Positions 1-10,701 of a DNA stretch of 64,000 bases are shown one piece after another. The notes beneath the pieces are model-generated. The model saw only the letters and a list, made by a program, of their open reading frames with translations. It was not told where the DNA came from and made no database searches. The stretch is taken from assembly GCA_016165875.1 (NCBI GenBank), contig JABBOT010000082.1, positions 1,240,001-1,304,000 on the forward strand, in the 5' to 3' direction. How positions within the stretch are numbered: the first letter of the stretch is position 1; each line of letters starts with the position of its first letter. Source of the stretch: Acanthopleura granulata (Eukaryota > Mollusca > Polyplacophora > Chitonida > Chitonidae). The translations under genes and the position numbers were made by a program.

Positions 1-190
1 GGACACCGGAGATTCAGGTTCAATCCCGGCCTTCCACAGGTATTTTGGTCGGCATTGGCACGGTGACCTTGGTGCATGTACCACCTCTTTTGGCACTCAG
101 CAAGATTGTAGTTCAGGTACAGGGGTTTTTCACTACTAAAAGGTTGTCGAGGTTATTTGGTACAACCTGGAAACCCTGTGTGTTGGGAGC
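1..190 (+). repeat. tRNA-derived SINE fragment, cut by the window edge
   Basis: The first bases contain a pol III B-box-like string (ggttcaatcccgg, about 18-30). It is followed by GC-balanced body sequence, as in the second SINE family seen at 3530-3825 and 53160-53460. The A box would lie outside the window. It could instead be an unrelated tRNA-like relic. Confidence 0.35.
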
Positions 191-529
191 ACTTTTTTGT
201 CTGGTAGAATGAGTAGCTTTATATGACCTCTACCTTGTTGAAGAGAGTAACTGAGCATGCAGATACCGTGTACGTGAAAAGTTCCATATTAGGCTGTTGT
301 ATAAAACACATATATATTTATGTTACAAATAAATGAGTATAGAGATAAGTATATATTTGTAAACATTACTAACAGATAGTCATCAAACATGTTTTAGGCA
401 ATTTCAAAGTCCCCCTAACATGATACATGAAATAACACGAAGCACAGACGAAATGAAGCTTCTTCGACACGTCGCTTTGATGACATAAAGAGTCCAGAAA
501 CAGTCCACACATAACTTATGATAAGGACT
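191..529. other. Intergenic, AT-rich, nothing recognised
   Basis: No reading frame, RNA gene or repeat could be supported here. The stretch is AT-rich with only short homopolymer runs. Confidence 0.5.
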
Positions 530-726
530 TATTTTTTTATTTATTTATTTGATTGGTGTTTTATGACATGCTCGAGAGGATTTCACATATACGACAGGCA
601 CCAGAATTATGACAGAGCCCGGAAGAAAGACACGACCGTCCGCAGATCGTTTGTAGGCCTTCCCACGCACGGCTGATGATAAATTAAGCTTGAGCTCTGT
701 CCGAACTCACAGCTGCGCCATCGTGC
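530..726 (-). mobile_element. SINE family 1 copy, minus strand
   Basis: The (ttta)n tract at 530-550, then gattggtgttttatgac, is the reverse complement of the common SINE 3' tail. The conserved body (agagcccgg, cgaccgtccgcag, aggccttcccac) and the degraded tRNA-side sequence to about 726 follow. The head is worn, so the 5' end is approximate. Confidence 0.75.
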
Positions 727-764
727 TACCCCCCCTTCCCCACCTGTCTCACCAGTGAGGGAGG

Positions 765-829
765 CCAACCATTATGTTTGGAGAATACCAAACAAAACCG
801 CCGAGAAATCCACGACCACCCGCATGTTG
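765..829 (-). mobile_element. SINE family 1 fragment, left part of a SINE split by a LINE
   Basis: The string accattatg...accaccacccgcatgttg follows the minus-strand SINE body (accattatggtgggagg, cgaccatccgcaggttg), with decay. It ends in cacccgcatgttg (817-829). The same 13 bases recur at 1650-1662, where SINE-like sequence (cgaacagacc) resumes. The two parts look like one SINE opened by the insertion at 830-1649. Confidence 0.55.
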
Positions 830-1649
830 GGGGGGGGGGGGGATTTAGTTTGTATTGACGTTTTCCGTCCCACTGGGGCGTTGCACGCCAGAAAGGGTTT
901 GAGGTTGTTAGCATTCGGTAAGTTATGTTGGTCAGTTAACCAAAAAAATAAAAAAAAATAAAAAAAATATGGTGGGGCGTCTAGAATCTATGACATCTAG
1001 TTAGGAAATTAGCCACGGCCTGGAATATCTTATTTTGCTGTTTCGTAGGGCTCAGTACAGTAGGAGGCGTAGTTCTGCATACATAGTATCACGGGGGTAT
1101 GTATGCCATAGACATCGAAACACAAGGTGGGGAATACCATCCTCCACGAAACATTCCTCGCAGAGTCCTGTATCATGGAGACCAAATCTGTTCAAGTATA
1201 GATCGGTGGGTAGGTGACCAGAGAGGAGTCGAAATACTAGTATTTCGTCTTGACGACACCTAAGCGATAGGTCATAGCGACAGGTAACTAGTGAATTGTG
1301 TTCATGGAAAAATCTCCCTTTGTAGGAGTTATCCCATTCGTTCTGCCACATGTCTATGAACTTTTGCTTTACTGAGTTTATTGCTTCTTTTAGCGATAGA
1401 GGAACAGTGAGCGTTATGTCAGGCAACATAAGAGCTTGTTTAGCCAATTGATCAGCCTGTTCATTACCAGGAATACCGATATGAGCCGGCACCCAATCAA
1501 ACGATATAGAGACGCCACGGTAGTCAAGGGTGGTGCATAGGTAGAGTATTTCATGTATGAGTTTAGAGGACTTGTTCCACGCAAAATTCAGCAGAGCCTG
1601 TAGAGAAGAGAGAGAGTCTGTAAAAATAACAGCCCGTATAGGCCTAAGT
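830..1649 (-). mobile_element. 5'-truncated non-LTR retrotransposon (LINE with RNase H)
   Basis: The element lies between two perfect copies of a 13-bp direct repeat (cacccgcatgttg, 817-829 and 1650-1662), a target-site duplication of typical LINE size. On the minus strand it starts inside the RNase H domain at 1649 and ends at a run of 13-14 G on the plus strand (829-842, C on the element strand). An A/T-rich tract at 940-968 lies in its 3' UTR. The size (820 bp), the 5' truncation and the duplicated target agree with target-primed reverse transcription. Confidence 0.75.
1052..1649 (-). pseudogene. LINE ORF2 C-terminus: RNase H plus Cys/His zinc knuckle
   Basis: The open minus-strand frame reads through about 199 codons. 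It begins mid-domain with IFTDSLSSLQALL, the RNase H strand carrying the catalytic Asp, and continues to DWVPAHIGIPGNEQADQLAK, the classic last RNase H motif with its His and final Asp. Near the end CEEC-x7-H-x4-C forms the short CCHC knuckle that follows RNase H in several arthropod and mollusc LINE clades (I, Jockey and relatives). Reverse transcriptase and endonuclease are missing through 5' truncation, so this copy cannot act on its own. There is no stop inside the retained frame, so the insertion is moderately young. Exact clade cannot be told from this domain alone. Confidence 0.8.
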
Positions 1650-1662
1650 CACCCGCATGTTG

Positions 1663-3529
1663 CGAACAGACCATGTTTGAAATGGTTCGTAAAGACAACC
1701 ACGTCCGGCGGGTGACAGTCTATCTTATTGGTTGCAATAATGTACCTCTCGCTTTTTCGATGTGGTGTAAGGACCGCGCGAATTACATGGTGTTTCGTGT
1801 TCTAAAATGTCGATCTTCTGATTGAGGGCTTTTTATCGGTAAATGTCTTCAAAAATAAGGCGCGAAGCTATTCCACAGTTGCGATTTTCTCAGGCACAAA
1901 CTTGCCTTCCTCTGTATCTGTTGGCGAGAACAGATGCCTTGGTCAGATTTTGGCTTAAGAGTCATGTATTGTGGGCAGCCACGTCGGCTAAACATGGCTG
2001 TCACAGACACCCCTGTATTGATATTTAGCAACAGTTCCTTAACCATTGCACAACTGAACCTCATCTTTGTACTCCTGCTAATTCGCTATACATGGAAGCT
2101 AAATGAATTCCTTTGAGTAATTCCTGTACCAGCAGAAAAAGAGAAATTAGCAGTTAAACATAGTCAACTTTTGTGTCACGGTTACTCACAGGAAAGTGAT
2201 AAAAATGTCTTTAGTACGTCATCACATGCAATTTGAAGTATCCGAGAGAAACAAATTAGGGAAACATGCCAAAGTGACATATATATATATATCCATGGGT
2301 TGAGAGTTGGACAACCCGTTGAGCAATCTGAAGAAAACTCCAAATGACCGATCCGGACTACTTCTTGTCACTCTTCACTTCAGTTAAAGCCCAAAAAGTA
2401 ACATTAACCACTTTGGTTGTGATATCCTACTTCTACTGCTCAATAATCTCCGTTTGTAAACCTGGATAACCTGCCTTGTTTCCATTAAATTTCTTCATAC
2501 AGAACGGTTAATCTATATGAATGGCTCATACGACAGAACTTAAGAAAATTTTTACAGCACATTTATGCATATATGCCAATAGTAATTTTACTTTTCCTTG
2601 GGCATCTGTTGGATTCAAATGGCAAGACTTTATTCCTCTTTTAATTCACTGTAACGCGCAACATTGACAAGTCAAAAGAAATATGGAAATTGCCGTGTAC
2701 ACCCGCCGCCAAAAGTAATCCCGTTGACATCAGTTTCATAAATATCTTTTGCCCATTCAAGTTCAAAAATGATTTTTTTTTCGATATGAAACACCATCAT
2801 AGAGCTATATCACCAAATATCTTATTTTATTAAATATGTACTGCCAATCTTTTACCTAGTGATATTTTCCTCCGCCGTGGAGACAGGACTTGAAAACCAG
2901 TGTGGCCATGCTCTTCACAAATTGTACTTACAAAGCTAAAAACCACACTGTCACGAACATCACGGGTATGTGCGTGAAAAATGCCTTATGCCTATATGCC
3001 TTAGCTGCCGTTACTCCGTTACGTTTCATGCATTTCCAGACAACACATTTTACTCTGCTGTTTGTTTCGCCGAAACAAAATGGTGACAAATGCAGAAACT
3101 CCCCATTTTTTTACTCGTGTCACGGCTGTGTTTGTGTGTGACCGTCACAAAGTGAGACAGGTGTTTATTAGGTACTGTGTGGAGTATACATTAACGGTGA
3201 CAGTTTTAACGCTTACATTCAGTGAGTTACCCTGACCAGAAAGTTGACCATTTCCCTTCTTTTGATGGTAGATAATTTGATTTAGGGAATTTATTTATTT
3301 TCCATGTACAGTAAATTAGCATGTCTGTAAACATGAGCTGTAATGGTTGAAAAACCGTTGATAAATAGTCATATAGGGGTGTCTGTGACAGATAGCTCAC
3401 CTACCTCAGATAGATTGGGCATGAACAACGCATTTGGGTTTTAATCTTGCTGATGTGTCGTAAAAACATTTCCCAGTCAATACTGACTACCGTCCCGTGT
3501 TAGAGTGAGTGCTTCGGGTTTAACATAGA
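1663..3529. other. Intergenic, no gene recognised
   Basis: Short open frames occur (1843-2116, 2890-3141), but they overlap on both strands, lack recognisable domains and have biased, low-information composition. There is a short (ta)n run at 2280-2291. No repeat shared with the rest of the window was noticed. Confidence 0.4.
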
Positions 3530-3825
3530 ACTTAACAATATTTCAGTCATTAGACGACGAGGCGTCCTTCTGGGGTGTGCATATAGTGTGTCCATGCCGC
3601 CAAAGTGCTGCCAACACTGCAAGATCATGCTGAAGACACCAGACATGACACCCCAACTATTCATATTTTACTGACACCATGCGGACCAGTCCTGTTTCCT
3701 TGCTCTAATCTCTCAATGCTGAGCAACAAGAACCAAGTCTTTGATATGGCCCGACCCGGACTTGAACCTGGATTTCTCGACCACATGGCGGACGCTCTAA
3801 CCACTTGACGGCCGAGGCAGTCCTT
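3530..3825 (-). mobile_element. SINE family 2 copy (tRNA-derived), minus strand
   Basis: Read on the minus strand, the head at 3825-3745 contains an A-box-like ggttagagcgtccgcc and a B-box ggttcaagtccgg at normal tRNA spacing. Behind it come the block around gtctttg...cttgttgct and the 3' block tggcggcatggac. The same body occurs on + at 53160-53460, and its 3' part at 7946-8095. This is a different family from the abundant SINE family 1 tail. Confidence 0.75.
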
Positions 3826-3847
3826 TCCATTTTAGAAATCGTTTGAT

Positions 3848-4097
3848 TTATTTAATTATTTATTTGGTTGTTGTTTTACACTGTAAACAAGAATATTTCA
3901 TTTATACTACGGCGGCCAACATTATGGTGGGAGGAAAGCGGGCAGAGCCCGGGCGAAGCCCACGACCATCCGCAGATCTTCCCGCGTATGGCCGGACAGG
4001 AAACCAGCATGAGGTGAACTTGAACTCACAGCAATCGCATTCGTGAGAGGTTTCTGGGTCATTACTCTGCGCTTACACGCTAAGAACGGAGGTCCCA
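3848..4097 (-). mobile_element. SINE family 1, near full length with target duplication
   Basis: A full minus-strand copy from the (ttta)n tail to the tRNA head (ggacctccgttcttagcg on the minus strand). It is bounded by gaaatcgtttgat (3835-3847) and gaattcgattgat (4098-4110), a 13-bp target duplication with two differences. It inserted directly next to the family 2 SINE. Confidence 0.8.
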
Positions 4098-4110
4098 GAA
4101 TTCGATTGAT

Positions 4111-4655
4111 ATGATTTATTGTTTCAGGTGAAATATATAGTTGCCACTGAGATATTATCGTGGATATTCGTTGGTACCTTTATAAAATACCATAGCTTGG
4201 AAACTAAAACCACATCTAAGTCATAGCTGGAAATGGTCATACGTAACCGGTGAAATTCCGATTTGTGTCAGTTTATCTCAGTTCTGGTTTTCTTCTATCT
4301 GCTAATGCAAATGTTTCAATAGTAGCTATTTGCCAGCCAGGGCCCTAGCAGTGTACTTGGTAAATAAATGCCGTGACACTAATTGCTATTTACCAGACGT
4401 CTGGTGTAGAATTTCTAAAAAATTACGTACTGTCATCAACAAAGTTCCAGCATGGAATTCGCTTTTGCAGGGAGCTGGACATAAATACATCGAATAGAGT
4501 TCCCGCTACCGTATCAATCACAACACACATGCTCTTGGCGGATAGGGCGTAAGACGGTTACCTGGAAGTAGAATTAGCAAATAGTTTTCAGTCATGTCGA
4601 CGCGACACACGGATGCGTCAAAAGTCAAAAACACTTTATGTTTAAACTCTGAAAG
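4111..4655. other. Intergenic, traces of foldback-family sequence
   Basis: Around 4200-4290 the strings gaaactaaaaccac, ggtcatacgtaaccgg and gtcagtttatctcagttc loosely follow the left arm of the foldback family best seen at 27305-27700. Nothing else was recognised. Confidence 0.3.
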
Positions 4656-4904
4656 TTCATGTTTGACAACACACAGTGTCCTTCTACCGAGCAAGAAAAT
4701 CTCTAAAATTAGGCCAATATCATTTACGCTTTCATTGTAACTATTCAGGTCAGATATTTTAAAAAATTTGCGCTGTGTTTATACTGCCCCTATAGTTTCA
4801 GATTACGACAGATAGTAGTTACAAGACATAGTGATAATACCTTGCCAAGATTTGTTCGTGATGGAAATGGTATACAGCGGGTATTTTCATAAAATACAGC
4901 AGAA

Positions 4905-6150
4905 TAAAGAGGAAAACTAAACGAGCGAGCAGAGTGTGATAGTTGGCAGAGGGTCATAGTTAAGGGATGACATGCGGCATCTTGTCCATTCACCTCAGTT
5001 AGGGTGTCATTCAAACTCTGCGTGTGAATGTCTACAACATAGCAACTTACACGAGGTTTCAGCACAACCAGATAAAAAAGAATACAGTGATGTTAACTGT
5101 GTTTTACTAGATGTCACTGGTAGAATCGGACTCAAGAAGGTGTTTCACATTTAACAAACAACCACAATAAAGCAATGCAGCGGGGTCAATCTTCGAGCAT
5201 GTTCTATTGTTCGTTATCAGAACCGTGGTTATGCACGAATGAAGAGTAAATCTAGGCGTCGACAAACACATTCGTATACCAGCCGTCAACCAAATGGGCG
5301 TTCCAGGTCAATAATCAATAAAATACTATAGTATAGGGAATAAGACGGGTAACCAGTGAAATCTCACGACTATGGATACGTTGCTGGCAGGCTTTCCAAC
5401 ATGCGATTTGGGAGAGTAATCCGGTCAGAGATGGACTCACATTAGGTTTAATGTCCACCCTATACCGTTATGTATGATTTGCATTTGTATGAAAAGCTCA
5501 TTTGTATGTATATTTTATCGATGAATACATGTAACATGTATTTGTTCGGGTGTTGTCTTTCTGTTCACCTCACCCGAGGGTTAAAGCTCACCGGAAAGCT
5601 CATTTGATGCGGTTTCATCTTCACCACAATGGGAGGAAAACGGAGGCAGACAAAGGGCGGTGGGTAAGTCTGGGCAAACCAAGGCGTCAGTAATATAGAT
5701 GTGTTTATACCTGCAATAACAAAAAGATGAATTGACATTGCTGAACAAAACAGGTAGTAACAATTGCATAGTAGCGGCAGATACAAAATATACTTGCATT
5801 ATGTGGAATCTGAAATATGTGATTGTCTGAAATAGGAGTGGAGCCAGAGAAGTTGAGGGCGGCGGTGAAGAACGCATGATTCAAACTCAAATATAACAGG
5901 TCTCCGCGACATTACGGTATATGTAAGAATGAATGAATGATTATGGCTAAAACCCACATCGGCAGTACCTCAGCCATATCGCGGCGAGGCATATGTAAGA
6001 GGCGTGTAGGTTGGATATCATCATTTATATAAACAGAATAAAATCCTATCATCAGGTAGGTTTAGCCATTTAACAAGTGTCTCACAAGCAGTCGCTTCTT
6101 TGGTGTTACCCTATATACATTCTCTATGCAATGCCTTCCTCCCACGAGGC
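4905..6150. mobile_element. Foldback-like element, copy in unit A
   Basis: The left arm (about 4930-5100) shows gtgatagttggcagagggtc, then cacctcagttagggtgtcat. The right arm (about 5990-6110) carries the same motifs reversed and more decayed (aaacagaataaaatcct, gccatttaac, agcagtcgcttc). The middle holds no coding sequence. Unit B carries the orthologous copy at 12290-13620, so this insertion predates the duplication. Arm matches are patchy, so the limits are approximate. Confidence 0.5.
5925..5990 (-). mobile_element. SINE family 3, 3' tail only
   Basis: The plus strand reads gaatgaatgaatgatt, then aaaacccacatcggcag and cagccatatcgcggcg. The reverse complement is a SINE-type 3' end (cgatatggctg... 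gatgtgggtttt... (attc)n). The orthologous tail is at 13385-13445 in unit B, so it was present before the duplication. Confidence 0.5.
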
Positions 6151-7334
6151 CTGGTCTCTTGACATTGCTTCCCTGTCATTGTTTACTAAATATCACTACA
6201 ACCCATCATACTGATTAATTCTCGAACACAGGCATCAAACTGCTATGAAGATCACTACATCCTTTTTTAAATTTGTGAAATAAGGCTGTGTAAGGTTTTA
6301 CTACTTAAGAATTAACATGAACATCTAAATTAAAATCCTAACTTAGATAGTCTCGAAGACTTGTTTCGCTGGTTGGAACTGGCCCCAGACCAATTACAGG
6401 AGTGATTCCTGCTCTCTTTATGCTCGCTGTATTGCAGATATTTATATTAAGGAATTGAAGTTACGTGATGATCAGTGTTACAGGCAACAGGCCTATATAA
6501 AAAATAAGGATGAACACTGCGTTGACATATCATTAGATGTATCATTAGAAATTCCGGAATACACAATGCATATGTGTCCCTGGGGATGTATTTCACGTAT
6601 CATATAAAACAAGTATACTTTGTGCCTCAGTACAACTCTACAGTTGTTACTATCTGTTGTATTCTCAAATGTCAAGGAGTCGTTTTGTTAATACACATGA
6701 AAATATATTTATGTCACTTACACCCTGGTTTTCCCAAGCTTTAATTTATACTCACTGTATATGGAATATCTCTTTTTAAGTTATAGTGTTTCATATGCAA
6801 GGAAAGTGCTCTAGTACTTCATTAACCATATTTACAGGGAAACCAGTCTGTTAATTAACACCGTATTGTACAATCAAATTGCTGGGACCAGAGTATAGAG
6901 TGATTACCCAGAATATAGTGAAGCTCTTGGTCAGACAGCTTTTCTTGTGAGTGTTTTACCCATGTACTTTAGCAAGATCGATGGCTTAAAGCTGAGTTGT
7001 GTTATGTTTTAAATTCCAGCAAGGGACGGCATTACAAAACCTTTGTCACCAAGCAGATAAAGCACAACGAAAATTCGATTTCTTGACGTCAGCGCTATTG
7101 CTGCTGAGTGCATAGTCACTACCGGTAAGGCTCCTCTGCTCAATATGTATAACCACTGTCCATAGAAGCAATCCTTTTGAAGGTGTGTGCTGACCAGAGC
7201 TCATTGTGTTCACATGCAGCTTTGGGTGCGCTTACTATCCATTTATGGCACATCCCACATTATCAACTGTTATTTCTGTTCACTCTGTGAAACCTAAAAC
7301 CTACACTGATGGAAGTGTCTGTACAACAGGCGGA

Positions 7335-7365
7335 AGAGCTCATCCGTGCACTTGAGAAATGGTCA
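7335..7365. other. Deletion scar: site where unit B carries the GPCR
   Basis: The unit A sequence gagctcatccgtgcacttgag joins two strings that are 1.93 kb apart in unit B: gagctcatccgt (ending about 14796) and tgcacttgg (starting about 16726). Only one base (t) is shared at the junction. The broken third copy (unit C, 35600-36860) has GPCR sequence followed by the same downstream flank. That favours loss in A over gain in B. Confidence 0.65.
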
Positions 7366-7945
7366 CGAGTCAGTATATCACAGAGAGTGGTAGTAATGAG
7401 AAGAACTTGTCCATATTAAACATCAGGGAAAATTTCAGCCATAAGAAATATAACCCTTGACGTTGATTGAAATCATCACACAGCACACAGGATCCAGCAA
7501 TCAATTACACCATGATTTAGTAAAGTTTACTTTTAACGGACTTTGAAACTCCATTAGCATCTTAAAACCGTCTCGGTTAATTACAGGGAAAAGGCTCCTC
7601 GCTGCATTAGCCCTTTGAGAGCCATGTGTCATGATGGCGATACATCTTTTGAGCGAATGAGGTGGGACACGGCCCACATGCTTTAGTCTGGTTGTCTCGT
7701 GAGTGCATTGTAAACAGATAAAAGACTGGGTGCAGAGAAGACTTGTAACAAACGTGTGTAACAAAGTATTAACAACACCATTGTACGGAATTGAGCAAGA
7801 AAAGCAACATATTTTAAACATAATAACAATTCATCTCCAAATTGCAGACGTATTTTGTGATTTTCTCGACCAATCTAACTGCCATTAACATAACATCATT
7901 GGCTTTTTATCTTGTCGTCCTTAAGCCATGAAACTAGATGTACGT

Positions 7946-8095
7946 GTATAATCATAATTGGGTTTTACGTTGTACTCAATAATTTTTCAGCCATATGACG
8001 ACAATGAGTCCTTAGAATGTAGATATGCAATGTCTCCAAGTCCATGCCGCCAAAGTGCTGCCGCCACTGGACATATTCGCCGTCTTGCCGTCATC
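7946..8095 (-). mobile_element. SINE family 2, 3' part
   Basis: The block gtccatgccgccaaagtgctgcc (split here as gtccatgccgcc and aaagtgctgcc, 8040-8062) also occurs at 3590-3612 in the longer family 2 copy. The preceding ttttcagccatatgacgac matches the 3' tail of that copy. This lies in sequence that unit B does not have. Confidence 0.55.
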
Positions 8096-8234
8096 TAAAT
8101 AGTTCCCAAATAAATATTCGACAGAATCCACTGGAGAGCTATGAAAGTACATAAAGTCAAGTAAATTTGGTTGCACTTATGAAAAACAGGGAATTGTTTT
8201 AAATGATGACGAAAAGACGCTTGGCTGTGGCAGA

Positions 8235-8345
8235 TGTATCGTGCCCTTGGTGTAACGGTAACGTGCGCCTGGCGTAACTTCACATTGCAAGACAAACTGA
8301 AGGCGTAGACCGCCATGCTAAATGCGCTTGACGCAGCGTTGTGAC
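8235..8345 (+). repeat. Dispersed repeat shared with 44640-44745 (inverted)
   Basis: The strings gtaacgtgcgcctggcgtaa, cttcacat and ccatgctaaatgcgcttgac recur with changes, in reverse complement, at 44640-44745 (gtaacgtgctcctggcgtaa, ccatgttaaatgcccttgat). The element type is unknown. Confidence 0.45.
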
Positions 8346-8369
8346 ACGGTTGAGGAACATTACCTCTCC

Positions 8370-8520
8370 GGTTGTTCAAGGGAAGGCCCGCCAGCAACCT
8401 GGGGATGGTCGTGGGTTTCCCAGAGCTCTGCCGCCATGATGTTGGCCGCCGTCGTACATGTATTATACATGAAATATGCTTGATTATAGCGTAAAACACC
8501 AATGAAATAAATTAAATAAA
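8370..8520 (+). mobile_element. SINE family 1, 5'-truncated; ortholog at 16980-17130
   Basis: The body ggaaggcccgccagcaacct, ggatggtcgtgggtttccc and ggccgccgtcgtac is followed by a degraded tail and aaataaattaaataaa. Unit B has the same truncated copy, so it predates the duplication. Confidence 0.7.
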
Positions 8521-8628
8521 AAACAGGCGGATTCCGGAGCAAAGAAGCACTACAACGCTCTCTAGGAATTGCATAAATAGCCAAACGAATCGGGCTGTTC
8601 TACTGTACTACGTATATAGCCAGGCACA

Positions 8629-8860
8629 GGGGGGCTCCGTGGCTCAGTCGGTTAGCGCGCAAACGCAGAGCAATGACCCACTGCCTCCCACTAATGCGGC
8701 CGTTGTGAGTTCAAGCCCAGCTCAAGGTGGCTTTCTCCCCGGCCATACCTGGGAAGGTCTGCCAGCAAGCTGTGGATGGTCGTGGGTTTCCCCCGGGGCC
8801 GTCGTATAAGTGAAATATTCTTGAATATGGCGTAAAACACAAATCAAATAAATAAATAAT
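8629..8860 (+). mobile_element. SINE family 1 inserted into unit A after duplication
   Basis: A SINE with a tRNA head (gctccgtggctcagtcgg, ggttagcgcg) and B box (gagttcaagcc). It lies between atagccaggcaca (8616-8628) and atagcaaggcaca (8861-8873), a 13-bp target duplication with one change. Unit B at about 17228-17245 has a single uninterrupted site (tatatagcctggcacatcg). The empty site proves insertion and dates it after the segmental duplication. Confidence 0.85.
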
Positions 8861-8975
8861 ATAGCAAGGCACATTATCGTATCTAACCCAGCGGGTAATT
8901 CTACGTACCTTTAGAATTCAAGCCTCTTCATAATGTTTGGCATACACACCACGGGATATCCGAGTTGTAACAATA

Positions 8976-9254
8976 TTATAATCCATCCATTGAAACTTCT
9001 GAATCGTCAACCCGATGTCCGCCAAGTTTCATATTTGTCGCATGTGTCCGCTGAAGGTCTATCCACTGAGCGGACCGATTTTCAGCCAACGTTGGTATCG
9101 TTGTTCTGAGAGGTCTATTCACGAGGAGTTGCTCTGGACTACAACCCGTTGGTTTCGTCGGCGTTGATCGGTAGCTTAGCAGGCCAAGGAAGCGGTCAGC
9201 TTGGCTAAGAATCTTCTTTGCCGAACCAAGTGCTCTCACAGCCTCACCGTTCAC
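8976..9254 (-). pseudogene. gypsy integrase C-terminal part
   Basis: On the minus strand the frame reads LLSYRSTPTKPTGCSPEQLL and then NRPLRTTIPTL. This is the post-catalytic end of Ty3/gypsy integrases, where a Y-R-S/T-T-x-H-x2-T-G-x-S-P block precedes an R-x-L-R-T-x-x-P block. It lacks an intact upstream catalytic core in the same frame. The last codons toward 8976 run into flanking DNA shared with unit B, so the true end is near 9030. Confidence 0.75.
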
Positions 9255-9779
9255 CTGATGAGGACTAACAGTTGTGTGCTCGAAGTTGTACTTCTACTGG
9301 AACTCGGGAAATTCTCGTTATACGAAGTTGGTTCTGTTGTCGGTCGTTGGATGTTGAGGAATACCGAGCCTGGCAAACATAGCTTTCAGAGCTTCTATCA
9401 GACCACGACTTGTCATAGTACATGACTGGTGCGATTTCAAAGTGTCTAGAGAAATAGTCGATCGGAATAAGGTAATTCTTAGACCTGAACTAGAATATAT
9501 CAGCTACAAGTCTCTCCAAAGGACCCGACGGCATGGGTGATGTCCTCAGCGCGGTTCCATTTGAAGACTCGGGGTGTGGACTTGACAGAATGTACATTGA
9601 TCCACCTTGTACTGAATCTGTCGTTTTATACTAGGCCATCAAACGGAGCCGCTTGCTCGGTCTGTACATTTGATCATGCCTAAGTGTCCTTCGTGAATCC
9701 TATTGAACAACTTTTCGCGCATACTCACTTATATCGCGATACGGGTTCCACAAGTTAACAGCCCATTTACAGTACTCAG

Positions 9780-10079
9780 TCATTCTATGACGGAGACAAT
9801 GTCTTTAATGTCGTCTGAAACGTCTTTTGATTGTTCCGGATATCCATGTGTAGCGTACTGTTTGACTCGCGTGAGCTGTTCGCCCCACTGTGTTGCTTCA
9901 CCGATGTCTTTCAGCTTCCTGTCCGAAACTGGCCATTCTTCTCTCTGCGAGCTAACAAGGCTTTTGACGTCGGCTTCTAATTCATCGACTGCAGCTGCAT
10001 GCAGAGGATTACGGGATATTGTATCTAGCATAAACATTTTCTTACCAGGGTAAAAAGTCGTTGATAGCGTATAGGGCAC
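9780..10079 (-). pseudogene. gypsy pol: end of RNase H and linker to integrase
   Basis: The frame contains YPGKKMFMLDTISRNPL, the strand motif V-P-G-K-x-x-x-x-A-D-x-L-S-R-x-P that ends gypsy RNase H. An acidic linker follows. The usual Ala-Asp is Leu-Asp here. It sits between the RT and integrase fragments in the right order on the minus strand. Confidence 0.75.
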
Positions 10080-10509
10080 TGATCAATGTCCTTGTTGTTC
10101 TTGATTAGAGCGTAACGCTTCTCTTTGTCCGTCATTGTACGCGATGCATAAACAACTGGTTTCCAATTGGACCCATGCAGTTAAAGAATGACTCCACCAA
10201 TTCTGTGCTAGGAAGCGTCAACTGATACCATGGTTGGCTTCCTAACGTCATATAACGCTAATTTAGGTGAGATTTTCAAGCGTTGCTTCACTTCTTGGAA
10301 GCTCTTTCCTGTGATGGCTCCCACGACCAAGCGGTGTCTGACTTTAACAGCTGGTACAATGGCTGCAGAATATCACTCAGGTTTTGTAGGTAACTGGATT
10401 GGTAGTTTACCATACCAAGTAGGTGTTGCAGTTCTGTGATTCCTGTTGGAGCATTCAACAGTTGAATAGCTTTAATCTGAGGTGTAATGCCATCTGGCTC
10501 AATTCTGTG

Positions 10510-10701
10510 TCAAAGGACGTCAATTTCTCTCTGGCAGAGAACAAGTTTGTCGTTACTGAGTTCTAGGTTTGCCGATCGAATTCGGCCTATGACTATGACT
10601 CGATTTAAGTTGTGGTTATGTCCCTGTTTAGTCTTTCTAAACAAGTAGATGTCATCTTTGAAAACGGCTCTTCCAGGTAAGCCTTCAAGTAGCTCCATCA
10701 T
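10510..10701 (-). pseudogene. gypsy reverse transcriptase palm fragment
   Basis: The frame reads MELLEGLPGRAVFKDDIYLF and then H-x2-NLNRV, ANLELSNDK. This follows the gypsy RT palm, where Y/F-x-D-D-I is the catalytic pair (FKDDI here) and L-x-L-N/S-x-x-K comes after. Upstream RT toward 11470 is too decayed to read as one frame. Both catalytic aspartates survive, but the element is dead through frameshifts. Confidence 0.75.

Noticed and set aside
829..842. G-quadruplex or functional G-run (also 27527-27544 and 37232-37246)
   Set aside because: These are single homopolymer runs, not spaced G-tracts, and their lengths may be inflated by sequencing. Kept only as a boundary landmark.
7501..7821. 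106-codon minus-strand open frame in unit A
   Set aside because: No domain. It lies in sequence that unit B lacks, and the frame overlaps other frames without codon-use support.
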